From: Rusavskia elegans
Lineage: Eukaryota > Ascomycota > Lecanoromycetes > Teloschistales > Teloschistaceae
Assembly (NCBI GenBank): GCA_011316305.1
Contig: SAUG01000023.1
Coordinates: 27,869-91,868 of the forward strand
Reading direction: 5' to 3'
Length of the DNA stretch: 64,000 bases
This document shows positions 12,953 through 23,558 of the stretch, one piece after another. The notes below the pieces were generated by a model. The model was not told the DNA's origin. It did no database searches and saw only the letters and a program-made list of their open reading frames with translations. Positions within the stretch are counted from its first letter, which is position 1. Every line of letters begins with the position of its first letter. The translations under genes were made by a program, and so were the position numbers.

Positions 12953-13925
12953 TCATACTGACGAATGATTGAAATAAATATCGCTTCCATGCTGTAGCGG
13001 GATGCCCAATAGCAGGGACGAAATAGGGGGGTTTCTGACGGATGGCTGGAAAAAATCTTCGTAGGCTGTCAACGCTCTGGATGGATATCTATCCTCGTTT
13101 TCGAGCTTGCTCAATTCTCCAGCAAGGAGGTAGGCGCCTATGATTGCCAGCGATGTACCCATTCCCTTGAAGGGCGAAGGGGCATGGGCTACGTCTCCGA
13201 TACAGATCACGCGGTCTGCAGACCATCGGGACATTTTGATCTGCTGGATATTGTGAAAATATAAATCGGGCGCATTAGCCATAGAAGCGAATATTCGCTG
13301 CGCCTCCCATCGGGCATCTCCGAATTGCGTTGCCAGAAATTCGACCTGTGTCAGTCGGTCGTTCTTAGATGAAGATGCGGCTAGCCAGGCGGCGTTTTGG
13401 GTGCTGTTGAGCGGCATGCAAAGGAATGCGGCCCTGATAGTACCGGGGGGTCTGGTCGCAGACATATGACTCTGAAATTAAGAGCATGATAGATGTTCCA
13501 CCAGTTGTTGTCGTTGGTAATACGTGGGATGATTGTACTCATACACCTTACCGTCACTCAGGCGGACTCCGACGTTGTTGTCGTTATTGGAAATCACTTC
13601 TTGGATGGTGGTACCGAAGCGGAGATCCACATGAGGAAGATCTTTGGCGGACTCGTGGGGATTCTAGCTAAATCCCCACGGAGAATCTCGAACTCCAATG
13701 TCGGACTGGCATGGCCTTTTCGGTGGTGTTATATCGTCGTAATTCGTCTAGAAGACCCATTTTCTTGATGACTGTGATGGCGCTGCCTTCAAGATCGATG
13801 TTCTGGCTATAGGACAGCAAGGCACGGCTCTTTTCAAGTATAGGGATATGTGCACAGGGCTTCTTTGCGAGGAAATAGGCCAGTGTCGGCCCTAAGATGC
13901 CGGCTCCGCTAATTAGAACGCGCAT
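12953..13925 (-). pseudogene. FAD-dependent monooxygenase, decayed
   Basis: The N-terminus at 13925 is a good FAD-binding Rossmann start (MRVLISGAGILGPTLAYFLA, GxGxxG) followed by an LEKS motif. The C-terminal part (13465-12953) has the second FAD motif, VICIGDVAHAPSPFKGMGTS, typical of class A flavoprotein hydroxylases. Between them the frame breaks. EFEILRGDLAR is out of frame with the N-terminus, and LPHVDLRFGTTIQEV is in yet another frame. The middle is also too short: the segment that normally carries the GADG substrate-domain motif (roughly 100 residues) is absent. Introns cannot explain this because too little DNA remains. I read it as a dead gene with at least two frameshifts and deletions. 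Confidence 0.75.
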
Positions 13926-14308
13926 TGTCCAGTCGGGGTGCCCTGAAGTTCACCGATTGGATTCTGGTTAGATGGAGAAGGTGAATGTTTGGTCCGGAAG
14001 GCGAGCATTGCGGTCGTAACATAGCATGTGGTACTGATGTGTTACTCGGGGCATGACTATCCGTTGACCGTCTGCGAAGGGAGTTTGTTCCCGGTCCAAA
14101 TACGAACACGCACACGTCAACGTAAGATTTATAGTTGTCGAGCCGAGGATAATATGGTTCGGACTGCAAAGTCTGTCTTAAACAGGACTACAACGAAGGC
14201 CATCGCGTGACGTCAGAGGGAATTTATAGGGACTTTAGACGCGTTCCCTTCACTCGAACGCGTCTTCCTCGCGGTATCTTGAGAAGCTCATCCTATTGTG
14301 CTGCTATC

Positions 14309-14554
14309 ATGGCAAGTCACAAACGCATGCACTCTGACTCTGTTTACGATAGTGCAAAGCCTACGAAATCCTCCAAGGTCCATGACAGTCCGCCGCCTTC
14401 CGATGCACTAGAGATCGCCAACGCTCGCATCGGTGATCTTGAGCAACAGATCCAGGACCTCCATAAGTTCATCAATGCCAAGGGATTGACTAGAAGTCAG
14501 TCAAGTGCATCTATTCTTGAACGTGAACGTCGCAGGAGACTGACGCTACTCTAG
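14309..14554 (+). CDS. Small hypothetical coiled-coil protein
   Basis: An 81-aa open frame from the ATG at 14309; the same frame opens upstream at 14207, which would add 34 less protein-like residues. The product is basic at both ends with a short heptad-like segment, ARIGDLEQQIQDLHKFI. It recalls fragments of fungal coiled-coil proteins, but I cannot name a family. No signal peptide is seen. It may be a real small gene or a scrap. Confidence 0.35.
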   Translation: MASHKRMHSDSVYDSAKPTKSSKVHDSPPPSDALEIANARIGDLEQQIQDLHKFINAKGLTRSQSSASILERERRRRLTLL

Positions 14555-15330
14555 CCGTCCCCCCCTCTATACAACAGATCGAATATTTACCAGCAGAGAT
14601 GGAGCAAAGAGTCAGACTGTAAATACGGGCAGATACTTCCTGTGAGAGTCCTACAGTCAGTGCACTCCAACGCCCTCTTGGTATCTCTACTATTCACGAC
14701 GTTAATCTATTTACCGGCCTCTAAGGCAGAGCATGTTATCGAACGACACTGCCCGACCACTCTTGAATGGATCTACAGTGATCGGAGAGTTAATGATCGA
14801 AGGGTGGGCTCCGCTTTTCTGTAGCTGTTCAAGCCTAATAGGATGCCAGGCTTAGACATCCATTGAGACAGATAAGTCTGATACTATAGTGCAGGTGTTT
14901 TAATGTTATGCATAGTAAAAGAATGGTTGTCCAGCTGTCCAAAAGCCAGCATATGATCGCCAAAGTTGCCCACAAACGTTTAAGTCCAATCTGTCTTATA
15001 AGAAGAGTTGACGAATGGGTGTTCACTCGTAGATGGAAGTAGAAACAGGAGTAGAAATGCAACACCAAATACCATGCTTGGGTTGCAGATAAAAAGAGGT
15101 GCGCTGTATCCTTTCATCTCTACAGTAAGAGAAAAGAAGACAAAATTAATCAATCGAAATCTATACAGTAAATAGTAGAAGATCTCCCCGAATCGGAACG
15201 AATGACTCCGCGTGGTCCTGCCTTGATCAATCAAAACAACTGCAAGGTGTGGCAAAACCATCTCATCCGAAGCACCAACTCTCATGGCAATTGGTCTACC
15301 CTCTGGATCTTGATGCAGCATGTGCCGCCT
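14555..15330. other. Intergenic, nothing recognised
   Basis: AT-richer sequence with short open frames only, between the small coiled-coil frame and the 187-aa gene. Confidence 0.5.
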
Positions 15331-15894
15331 CTATGATCGATATAACCAGGCTCCGCAGTATGATAGCTCTTCACCAGGCGACGGGGCTCTTCCACTTTCG
15401 TGGATTATGGTAAGGTCTACAACCGCGGGGGCAGCCTTCTCCCATCCAGACAGAAGCTTGATACTGCCAGAACAGAACCCATCAATACCGTATTCGCTTA
15501 GGTGTTTGTTCTGGTATTGCATACTCTCAAGAGCTTCGTCATGGTTCCATGAAGGCTCCATCTGTCTCCGTTCTACGGCCAGTTCGCTAATGAATCGATC
15601 AACCTCAGGATCCGAGGGTCTTTCACCATAACCCGATCCACCTCCATCCAGACCCCCGTAGGAGTGCTCGGCTAAAGTCATCACGAGATCGAAGGCAAGG
15701 GGGACACCGCCCGGAAGATTTCGTACAACCTCAACCTCGTCTAGAAAGTCCATTATCGAAGCACTGAGGTCGTCCGATGTAACGCCAGTCTTACGAGCCC
15801 TATCTGCTTTTGCAGAAAGTCGTCCGTAGACTTCTGCGGCGGCATTGTGAATTTGTCTCGCAAGGATCTTGGCGGCGTTGGGCTGTTGGTTCAT
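15331..15894 (-). CDS. Hypothetical 187-aa soluble protein
   Basis: A single exon starting at the ATG at 15894 and ending in TAG. The product is acidic, with a helical N-terminal half (AAKILARQIHNAAAEVYGRL, then a DFLDEVEVV segment), a Gly-rich patch (about 80-92) and no signal peptide or membrane segment. Codon use is balanced and the frame is uninterrupted, which distinguishes it from the decayed neighbours on both sides. I do not recognise the family and propose no function. Confidence 0.55.
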   Translation of the reverse strand: MNQQPNAAKILARQIHNAAAEVYGRLSAKADRARKTGVTSDDLSASIMDFLDEVEVVRNLPGGVPLAFDLVMTLAEHSYGGLDGGGSGYGERPSDPEVDRFISELAVERRQMEPSWNHDEALESMQYQNKHLSEYGIDGFCSGSIKLLSGWEKAAPAVVDLTIIHESGRAPSPGEELSYCGAWLYRS

Positions 15895-15975
15895 GTGCTA
15901 GCAGTCGATCTGATCAATAAATTCAAGAGAATAGTATCTCTAACCATATCTTGTCATATCGATCATTGCTAAGAG

Positions 15976-16064
15976 CTATAGAATGCTGTTGAATGACATT
16001 TATATCTCTCGTGGCATGTTCGATAATGCTCTATAGAATGCTGTCCTTACTATCTCTCGTGGCC
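15976..16064. repeat. Imperfect direct duplication, about 50-bp unit
   Basis: CTATAGAATGCTGT followed by a TATCTCTCGTGGC block occurs twice in succession with a few differences between the blocks. Confidence 0.6.
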
Positions 16065-16311
16065 TGACCATCATCAATTTTACCCGGTTCTTGTTATATA
16101 TACGACATATAGTTTACTCTTTCTATTAACATAGCACTTTTGTACAATTGCCAGCTCATCATCTCGAAGCTTGCTTGACTTATCAAATTCTCTCGTCAAC
16201 ACAGAGCTTCTGCTATATAAACTCGTATCTTCTCTTACTTTCTTGAAGAAACCAAAGTCTTTGACTAGATCTCAAATTCCCCATACTTACTCCACAAACT
16301 TTCATACAACG

Positions 16312-16455
16312 ATGCCTTATCAAGGACATCATGAAAAGCAACGTCACTATATCCAACGAGGTCCTTTCAAGACACCGAAACAACTCGTGCTACCCAATCC
16401 AGAAGTCCTCCGAGAGCCAGACGATCGTACAGTCGCATGTCTTCCCGAAGCATGA
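16312..16455 (+). CDS. Possible 47-aa protein
   Basis: A short uninterrupted frame beginning at an ATG preceded by a CT/AC-rich leader that resembles a fungal 5' UTR. The product is hydrophilic and basic in the middle (KQRHYIQRGPFKTPKQ). There is no family match and it may be chance. Confidence 0.22.
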   Translation: MPYQGHHEKQRHYIQRGPFKTPKQLVLPNPEVLREPDDRTVACLPEA

Positions 16456-16635
16456 AGGCTCCCATACGTCATACAGACGGCTACCCGCTTGCTTTTCATG
16501 AGCACGGTGCTAGGAAGACCTATATAGCGTATAATTACAAAGTGGTTGAGTTATATTATGGACACAGTCGCTTACACCCGTAGATATCGACCTCAACTGT
16601 CCGGGATCAAAACTCACCGATCATACGCGAACGAA

Positions 16636-18170
16636 TCACTCTAGCAACAAGCAATACAGCTGCGTCTGCTGGGCTCTCTTTGCCAAGGCCGAAAGGATCA
16701 GCAGCATTATCACCAAGGTCACAGGCCATCTACGAGGAGGAACTCTCAAGAATGTCTTCTGTAGTATCCTTGTGTGGCTTTCGATAGTTGAGATTGCTCC
16801 TCCGGAAGCAGTTGTAACGATTATTGTCAGCCATGCCACGTCCATGATGGTTATATATAGAGGAAATGTGACAGTCGTGGTGGTAGATAGCTGGTATGGC
16901 GGAAGAACGAAGACGCATGGTGGTTCGCATTGAAGGACTGGATCCTGAGACGTCCATATCGATGGTGGTAGGAGAACAGTTTCTGGCCCTGATTGAGATC
17001 TGTTTCCTCCACCACCTTTACCCCCAACACCTGCCTCTCCGCCTTGGCCTTCTTCACCGCCGCCTTGGCCGATGCCATTGCCTGAATCTTTACCACCGAA
17101 ATCACTTCCAGCGCCTCCTCTACCCCTCGACGAAAACACTGAACTTATGCAGCCATATAGTCGAGGCTCAATGGCTCTAGAGCCAGGGACGACTGGAATA
17201 TAATCCGCACGACCCAAACTAATAAACGACACAAACTGGACGTTTGGTCCACAGTGAAACCAACTCCTGAAGCCACCAAGCCTTGCTGTACCCAGTTAGC
17301 AGGGTTAATTCCTACTTCATTAGCCCAAATATCCACTGAGCCGTCAACGCGATGTATCCGGATGTAGTCGGCTCGCTTGTTACCGCTAAGGTTGGCACGG
17401 CCAGCGACTTCCTTCTCGCGATATCTCAGGATGAAGAAGAAGGATGGATTTTAGGCGGAAGGCATCAGATCAAGTATTAAAAAAAATTATAGGATCGGTG
17501 ACTGACTTGATATCAGCAAGCCGAATATTATGGCGGCTACTGCCAACCCCTATGACTACGAATATGGCATCGTTGTAAGGTACCAACTTCGCAGGGTCTT
17601 CGCCGCTAACGTTGAGATATACTGCCATTCCGCCCTTCTCACTTATCCATACGTAATCTGCTTTGCCATCTCCACTACAGACCATCAGCTTTGGAGTTGA
17701 TACAAAAAGAAGGTCTCAGGGAAGGATATCATTTATGATCTGTGTACCAAAGACGTGGAAATACCCCAGAGTATCACTTACCTCATATCAGCGAATCGAA
17801 TTCCCTGCCCGTCACGACCTATGCCAGTGGCTATCACCCCTTGCGGCAGCCACACCCATCCTTTGTTAGCATCAGGGTTCCTGTCGCCATTAAGATACCC
17901 CGTATCCGCCCCAGATTCCAAATCAACCGCAAGAAAGTCGACTTTCTTGTCCCCTGGGTTTGTATCCGGAGGATGTATTGCATTGGGTTCAATAGAACTT
18001 GGACTCGGTGACTATGGGAAGATGGTTATATATACAGGCGCTTCTTTTCATTATCAATGACCAGACGTATCTAATCTCGCGTGGCGCCAATACCAGTATT
18101 GATGACGCCGTTTCCACCTTGGGGATACCAAATCCAGCCGTTACTGCCGCCGCCTAAACCTGACCCTATG
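16636..18170 (-). pseudogene. FG-GAP/VCBS-repeat secreted protein, decayed
   Basis: Read on the minus strand from about 18170 there are at least four FG-GAP-like modules. The first (NGWIWYPQG) stops at a TAG. The second, GWVWLPQGVIATGIG near 17840, ends in a proper donor, and a spliced acceptor restores GDGKADYVWISEKGG. A third is KRADYIRIHRVDGSVDIW. The fourth, GRADYIPVVPGS, is reachable only after a one-base frameshift near 17240. The C-terminal part (to 16636) has a Gly-rich linker and a CEPPCVFVLPP segment seen in secreted fungal proteins. Intact relatives carry such repeats behind an esterase or other enzymatic domain, which is missing here. At least one in-frame stop and one frameshift make this a pseudogene. 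Confidence 0.65.
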
Positions 18171-18301
18171 ACACGCTGTATTTGCTGGATCGAGCGAGTG
18201 ACAGAGTCGAGAGTCAGTTTGCGCGAGAAGAATAAATGGACGATGGGTAGCGGTCGCGCAAAGATGCGATGTTAACGGGAGATTCCAGGCACCAGGCAAA
18301 G

Positions 18302-18317
18302 ATAGGGTTAACCCTAT
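18302..18317. repeat. 16-bp perfect palindrome of head-to-head telomere-like units
   Basis: ATAGGGTTAACCCTAT reads the same on both strands and contains GGGTTA abutting TAACCC, i.e. two telomere-type hexamers in opposite orientation. Confidence 0.7.
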
Positions 18318-18668
18318 GCACCCCTTTTCCAGAGGGACTTCGGGAGGGTGAGCCTTGGAGAAATGTTTGTCGCCTTTCGACTCGCTACGCAACACGATAA
18401 CGAGGATGAAGAACTTGTAGGATGGAAACGGCTTGACGAGAGAGGCGATTTCAGTGGTTTTGATGCCGGGAGAGCAGGTGCCGGGCAGTCAGTCAGGGAG
18501 TTGATGGCCGTCATAGACAGTGAGACGACACAGACGAAGATGTTGTCATTCCACTCATCGAATGGGTCATTATGATATCATTGGGTATTCTTAGTTTCAT
18601 AAATGGAAGGTCACTTCTCCGTCACTTCCCTCAGTGGTTGCCATGGCTCACCATCTCCCCACCGATCA

Positions 18669-19727
18669 CTAGTCAACCCAAGCACTCCCGGCAGGGCTCA
18701 ACCCCCTCTCCAGCTGCCTCTCATAGGAAACCTGTCTCAATCTGTTGTTTTCTCGTGGTGTCAGACCAAGGTAAAGCTCCACTCCAGCGGCGTGTAGAAA
18801 CAGCGCCATCCACAATGCCATGCCGAAGCTCAGGCGTAAAGCGGATGCAATCTGTTCCGGCTGGCTTCCGAACTTTGCCTGCACAATGGCGAGGGTATCG
18901 GGTGTTGCTCCAGGCTGGCCGCATGATGGGTAAAAGGCGTTGACTTTCTCGCTCGTGTCCAGTATGGACAGGAGCTCCCCGCATGTCATAGTAGTGTTGT
19001 AGTTGCTGATCTTACTTGCGATGAGGGCTGAGAGGATCATTATTAGACGCATGGTGACGATGGTGCCTAGGTAGAACACAGCCCTCAACATCCAAGCACG
19101 ATGTTGGTCGATTTGTAGGCGCTTGATGTTGTAGTATGCCAAGGCGATGCTGACGGTGGAGATGATGACGAGTACTCCGACTCCCGCTTGTGTGGACAGG
19201 GAGCCGCCAAAGGCTCGCCTCGCGATCATGAGTGCGCCAACGTTGCTGATGATGACAAGGGTGACAACGAGATAGCCGTTGATGCGGTGGGCCATCAGGA
19301 ATTTGTGACGGATGACGGGTATGAACTGCCAGACCATAAGGAGACCGGCAGGGAGAATGGTGGCGAGGTGGATTGTGATGCCGATGCGATGAATGCCGTG
19401 GCTGTACCAGTACCACTCGCCGGGTGAGGCACCGTTGGCATAGCTACTGCTGGCGGAGCCGGAGATGTTCAGATAGGAAAGACGGGCGAGGGAGAAGCCC
19501 ACGAGGGCTCCGGCGAAGATGATGACTAGGCAGATCAGAATGGTAAGTTCAAATTTGGAAGGGGTTGACTAACAGAATGAGAAGTTGTAGCCCTTTTGAA
19601 AGCCGAGGCGTTGGTAGCCACGTCTCCAGAACTGGACCAATCTGTTTGGAATCTTTTCATCTTGACTGGTCGATGGATGAGGGGGGGATACACTTCGATC
19701 TGCCGTGCAAAAGGTTCTCGGATCCAT
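18669..19727 (-). CDS. DUF2306-type multi-pass membrane protein
   Basis: Two exons, 19727-19574 and 19525-18669, are joined in phase 1 to give 336 aa. Exon 1 supplies a soluble N-terminus ending in LGFQKGYNFSF. Exon 2 opens with a TM segment (IIFAGALVGFSLARLSYL) and holds several more, with the family pattern HRIGITIHLATILPAGLL, KFLMAHRINGYLVV and QIDQHRAWMLRAVFY (conserved HR..GY and HR.WMLR). This matches the DUF2306 membrane proteins common in fungi and bacteria, whose function is not established. Start 19727 was chosen because it is the only ATG in frame with the spliced exon. It is divergent from the Zn2Cys6 gene with 635 bp between the starts. Confidence 0.82.
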
Positions 19728-20362
19728 TGTGAGTCTAAGTTCAATACTTCGGTGGAGAAAGGCAAGATACTGAGGGATGGGGGAATATTCGAGGATTGTG
19801 ACTTACATACTTCACGGGGGGGAGGGAGGTATCTTATATCACACAATGTTTCTCAATGTTATGAAAATCGTTCGCTTCGATCCATCTAGTGGTACCTCTT
19901 TGGGTTATCCATGCGATGCTGAGTGGTGACAGAAAAGTTTTGCGACAGACGGAGCGCATGGACGACCTGAAGAGGTTTAGCGACGCATGGGCGACTGAGA
20001 AAGGCTAGACCGAGGGTTCTGCCAAGCCACCTTAGCCGAGCGCGAATCGCACTCGATAAGGTAAGGCTGACTGCAGGCCAAAGATCTCATCCAATCATAC
20101 TCTGGCATTTGTTCCGCGCTACGTCATCTTGCCGAAATGATACGAGTACGTCAGATAGGAAATCTTTTACTCCCCCTACATCCCGACAACTTTGGCGAAC
20201 TATGAACGCTACACCAGGGTACTGAATAAGAGCATCATGCCTTCCAATCTGTGGTCTGAACTTTGTTTGGCGTAAGACAGACAGCAATCCATCTCACTGC
20301 ATGACAATGACTCGACGTGGAAGAGACGGAAGAGCATGAATCCACTCCAATCTCTCTGAACG
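19728..20362. promoter_or_regulatory. Divergent promoter region (DUF2306 / Zn2Cys6)
   Basis: It lies between divergent starts, so it should contain both promoters. No individual site could be supported. Confidence 0.45.
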
Positions 20363-21918
20363 ATGGTGAATCCTGGCAAACCCTCGGGTGCTTGCGAGCT
20401 TTGTCGCAAACGTCGTATCAAGGTGAGATGCCTCGATCCAATCCCACTTCATGGCTGAGCCACGTCCAGTGTGATGAAGCAAAGCCGACTTGCTCCTATT
20501 GCCTGAAAAGGCAACTCCCATGTTGGTTTCCCAGGTCACAGTTCGAGGTCGCCTGGAGAGATCAAAATCGAGTGGCAAGCAATGCGGTCCAACGCCGATT
20601 GAACGCCAGGGACAAAGCCATTCCCGATGCTGAGCGCTCAAGCAAAGAGATGACCAGGCCTGACACCTTCAACGTCCCACGCGTCCTGCCACAGGATCAT
20701 GAGCATTATGCTCTCACTTTCTTGTTCAACTCTTACCTTCTGCCGTCAACCCTCTCGAACCATCAGGCAGGCTTTCTCGGATGCGTGTATCCCGTCTGGA
20801 CCCAGGCAGCTCCTTCATCGCCGCTGCGGCCCGCTGTCAATGCCGTAGCTCAGGCCTTGTTGGAGGCATGGTCATATCTCAATCCAAATGCACCCCAGTC
20901 TTTAGCCCGAGCGCACTATGCACAAGGCGTTGTGGCCGTTAGACGACAGTTGCAGAATGCCGAAGATATCGACGACGACCTTCTGTTGGCCACCCTTCTG
21001 CTGGATATGTACGATGGAATCAGGTCCTTCTGTGGAGCCCGGCCTCATGAAGGTCCACACGTGAGAGGAAGTGCGGCTATGATCGAGAATCGACGAAAAT
21101 TACCCGTCAACAGCAAGACTTCTCAGGAGACATTGTTAGGGGTACGTAGCCGCATTGTGGGCGATGCACTTCAGAAAGGGGAACACGTCTCGCCAAATGT
21201 CCTTACTTGGACAACAAGCATACAGAGCAGCCCTAGAACGCCGGAACTCGATCTCGAAACGATTAATATTGAAGTGGCTAACCTGCAAGTTTCGGCGTTG
21301 GGACTGAAGGCTAATTCCGCAGGGGTGGCAAGGTTGGGCTCAGAATTACTTACCAAAGCCAACGAGCTTGATGAGAGACTTATCGCATGGGCCGCAACTC
21401 TGCCTGAAGAATGGATCCCTCATTGCATCGTGGGTTCTGAGACCCTTCCCCGGAGCATCCGCGACGCGGGCCTGTACCAAGATCACTGCACTGTCCACAA
21501 AAGTATATGGACCGCCGATGCTCTCAACATACACTGTTGCTCGCACATCAAGATCAAGCTCGTAACCCTAGCCTGCCTGGAGTATGTGACACAGTCGGCG
21601 GCGGACGCTACTCGGACGAACGCCCGCGCCACTTTACAGGGCTTGGCCGACATGGTCTGTGCCAGTGTCCCCTTTTATCTTGGAGACAGAGTCGAAGTCC
21701 GACGAATCGATGATAGAAGTGTAAAGTACCCACAACCTGGAAACAGTGTCACACCCGATGAACATTACGTTCCAGCGGCTGCGTACGGTGGGATGCTCCT
21801 CATGAAAAGACTTGTGGAGCTTCTCAAGCTAGGGCCACATCTGCGAGCGGGTCAGCAACAATGGATTTTGGGGCAAATGGGACGGATCAAGAATATCTAT
21901 CTCGCTAAACCGGCATGA
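20363..21918 (+). CDS. Zn2Cys6 fungal transcription factor
   Basis: Exon 1 (20363-20422) and exon 2 (20470-21918) give 502 aa. The intron sits inside the zinc cluster and splicing completes it: C11, C14, C21, C28, C31 and C38 in the CX2CX6CX6CX2CX6C pattern, with the basic stretch RKRRIK between the second and third cysteines. Without the intron the motif is broken, so this start is well supported. The rest looks like a short fungal-specific middle homology region, with helical segments near 110-190 (FLFNSYLLPSTLSNHQAGF, LLLATLLLDMYD). Such proteins bind CGG triplets and often control the gene cluster they sit in. The target block here would be the GMC, flavin monooxygenase and isocyanide synthase genes downstream; this is inference from position. 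Confidence 0.9.
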
Positions 21919-23558
21919 GCTATTCTGCTAATCAACAAGAGTGCGTTGGCTCTCAGAGATCTCCCATGAGTTTGGTTCCTAAAGAAGCTGACAATCCAGG
22001 GAAAGCTGAGACATAAATGAGATCAATCAGCAGGAGGTCCACCCCCATGTCTAGGTCATTAGTAATAACCGCACGGTGGCCCAGCCGAACAACCATTGAC
22101 CTGCTGAGCGTCATAACTAGGCTTTGGGACAATTGTCGGTGGCGGCGGTTACCAGTCATGATCGACAGTATCGATATTGTCGCTTGAACCTGCCATCGCC
22201 AAAACCACAACAGCGCAGGATTTTGATACCGCCGAGTGGCAACCGACTCAAGGGTGTATGACTTATCACATCTCCCCATTCTTGCCGCGCCCGCCACCTT
22301 GCAACGAGCTTACGAGATCCGGTCAATGTTGCTTAGGCCGTGTTGTATACTTTGTTGCCATGCGCCTTTTCTTCAAGGTAGGGCAAGCTTGGGAGGATGT
22401 ACCTGTGGTACCTGTCTACAGGATGAGAGAGGAGTAGTAAGCGGCAGATGTTCAGCATCATTCTCCGTGGCAAATTCATGACCCAGCCGGACATAGCTCT
22501 CAAAGGGCTATGGTGACAAAGAGAAATCGAAATTGGGGCTTCTCTTGGTGCTTGCCTTCCCTCAATTCTGCCGGAAGGGCCGGAGTCTCCTGTTGCATCC
22601 ATATTGACGGTGGAGGATCGATCCAGAAGGGTTCTGGATGTTGCAAGGAAGAAAGACCATAGGATCGGATTCTCCGGAGGTATTAAGATGCGAAAGCGGG
22701 TTGTCTTTCGTCCACAGTGGCTGGGACGGCCAATCAGCTGAGCGAGAGCAGCTGAAGTCAATGATTCTCTCCATTGACCAATCCGAGCGCTGCAGACGTC
22801 GCGACGATATTCGCGCAATCTTCTCCTCTGGGAGAGTATAGACTTACGGCCATAGGCACATCGACAAATCTGGAGGCAGCATTCCCAGACAAACGGTCTA
22901 GGAACGGCGAATAGCAACGTGGGGGTGGGCATGTAGTGCAATCTGGACTGTTCTCATCCTCCGCCCGGCAGGAAGCGGCAATCTCGAAGGATCCGGCTTG
23001 ATCCCATTAGTTTCCAGATCTGTATATATCCCATGCAGCTAAAAGTGAAGGGCCTTTCATCGTGTCTGGTTCGATGGTCATATTTGATATTCCCTCTGGT
23101 TGAAGGCATTACGAGATATCAATATCGATCCAGCCACCGTCTCTTCGTTACTAGAAAAGACCGCCGTTACTTCCGTGGAATGTGTGGCCGAGAGGATCAT
23201 GACTTCCTGCCCATGTCTCGCTAGTAGGTCGCTGATTCCACTGCAGCGATAGTGGGCAGGTGGGCATACAAAACGGAAAAAATGGAAGGAGCGATGGATC
23301 AAGTCGTTCCAAATAAAATTCCCCTTTGTTCTTCCTCTCAATTCTTCCATCTCTCATCGTTCACTACAATTGCTTACAGCTTTCGCGACACACTGCCCGA
23401 GTTACACCTCAAGCAGATATTGTAAGTATCTTTTCCCCTCGCATGTTCACATTCTGAGACTCATAGGACCTCGCCCACTGCAATTCAGCTCATCACTGCA
23501 TCAGCACCAGGCCCTTCCTTTGTTGTGTTCGTACCCATCTGCTTATCCATCTTCGACC
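21919..23558. other. Long intergenic region upstream of the GMC gene
   Basis: 1.6 kb without a supportable gene. A 202-codon open frame on the minus strand (22941-22333) has no family resemblance. The segment immediately before 23559 is CT-rich, as fungal leaders often are. Confidence 0.5.

Larger units (their letters stand above)
15895..16635. other. Intergenic, AT-rich, with a short direct repeat and one small frame
   Basis: Upstream region of the 187-aa gene. It holds the direct repeat at 15976-16064 and a 47-aa frame at 16312 (both listed separately). Confidence 0.5.

Noticed and set aside
16636..17232. 198-codon frame as an intact Gly-rich secreted protein
   Set aside because: It is the out-of-frame tail of an FG-GAP protein whose upstream repeats lie in other frames; no start or signal peptide of its own.
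22333..22941. 202-codon minus-strand open frame as a gene
   Set aside because: No family signal, odd composition (Arg/Ser/Leu rich throughout), no introns or leader features; probably chance.
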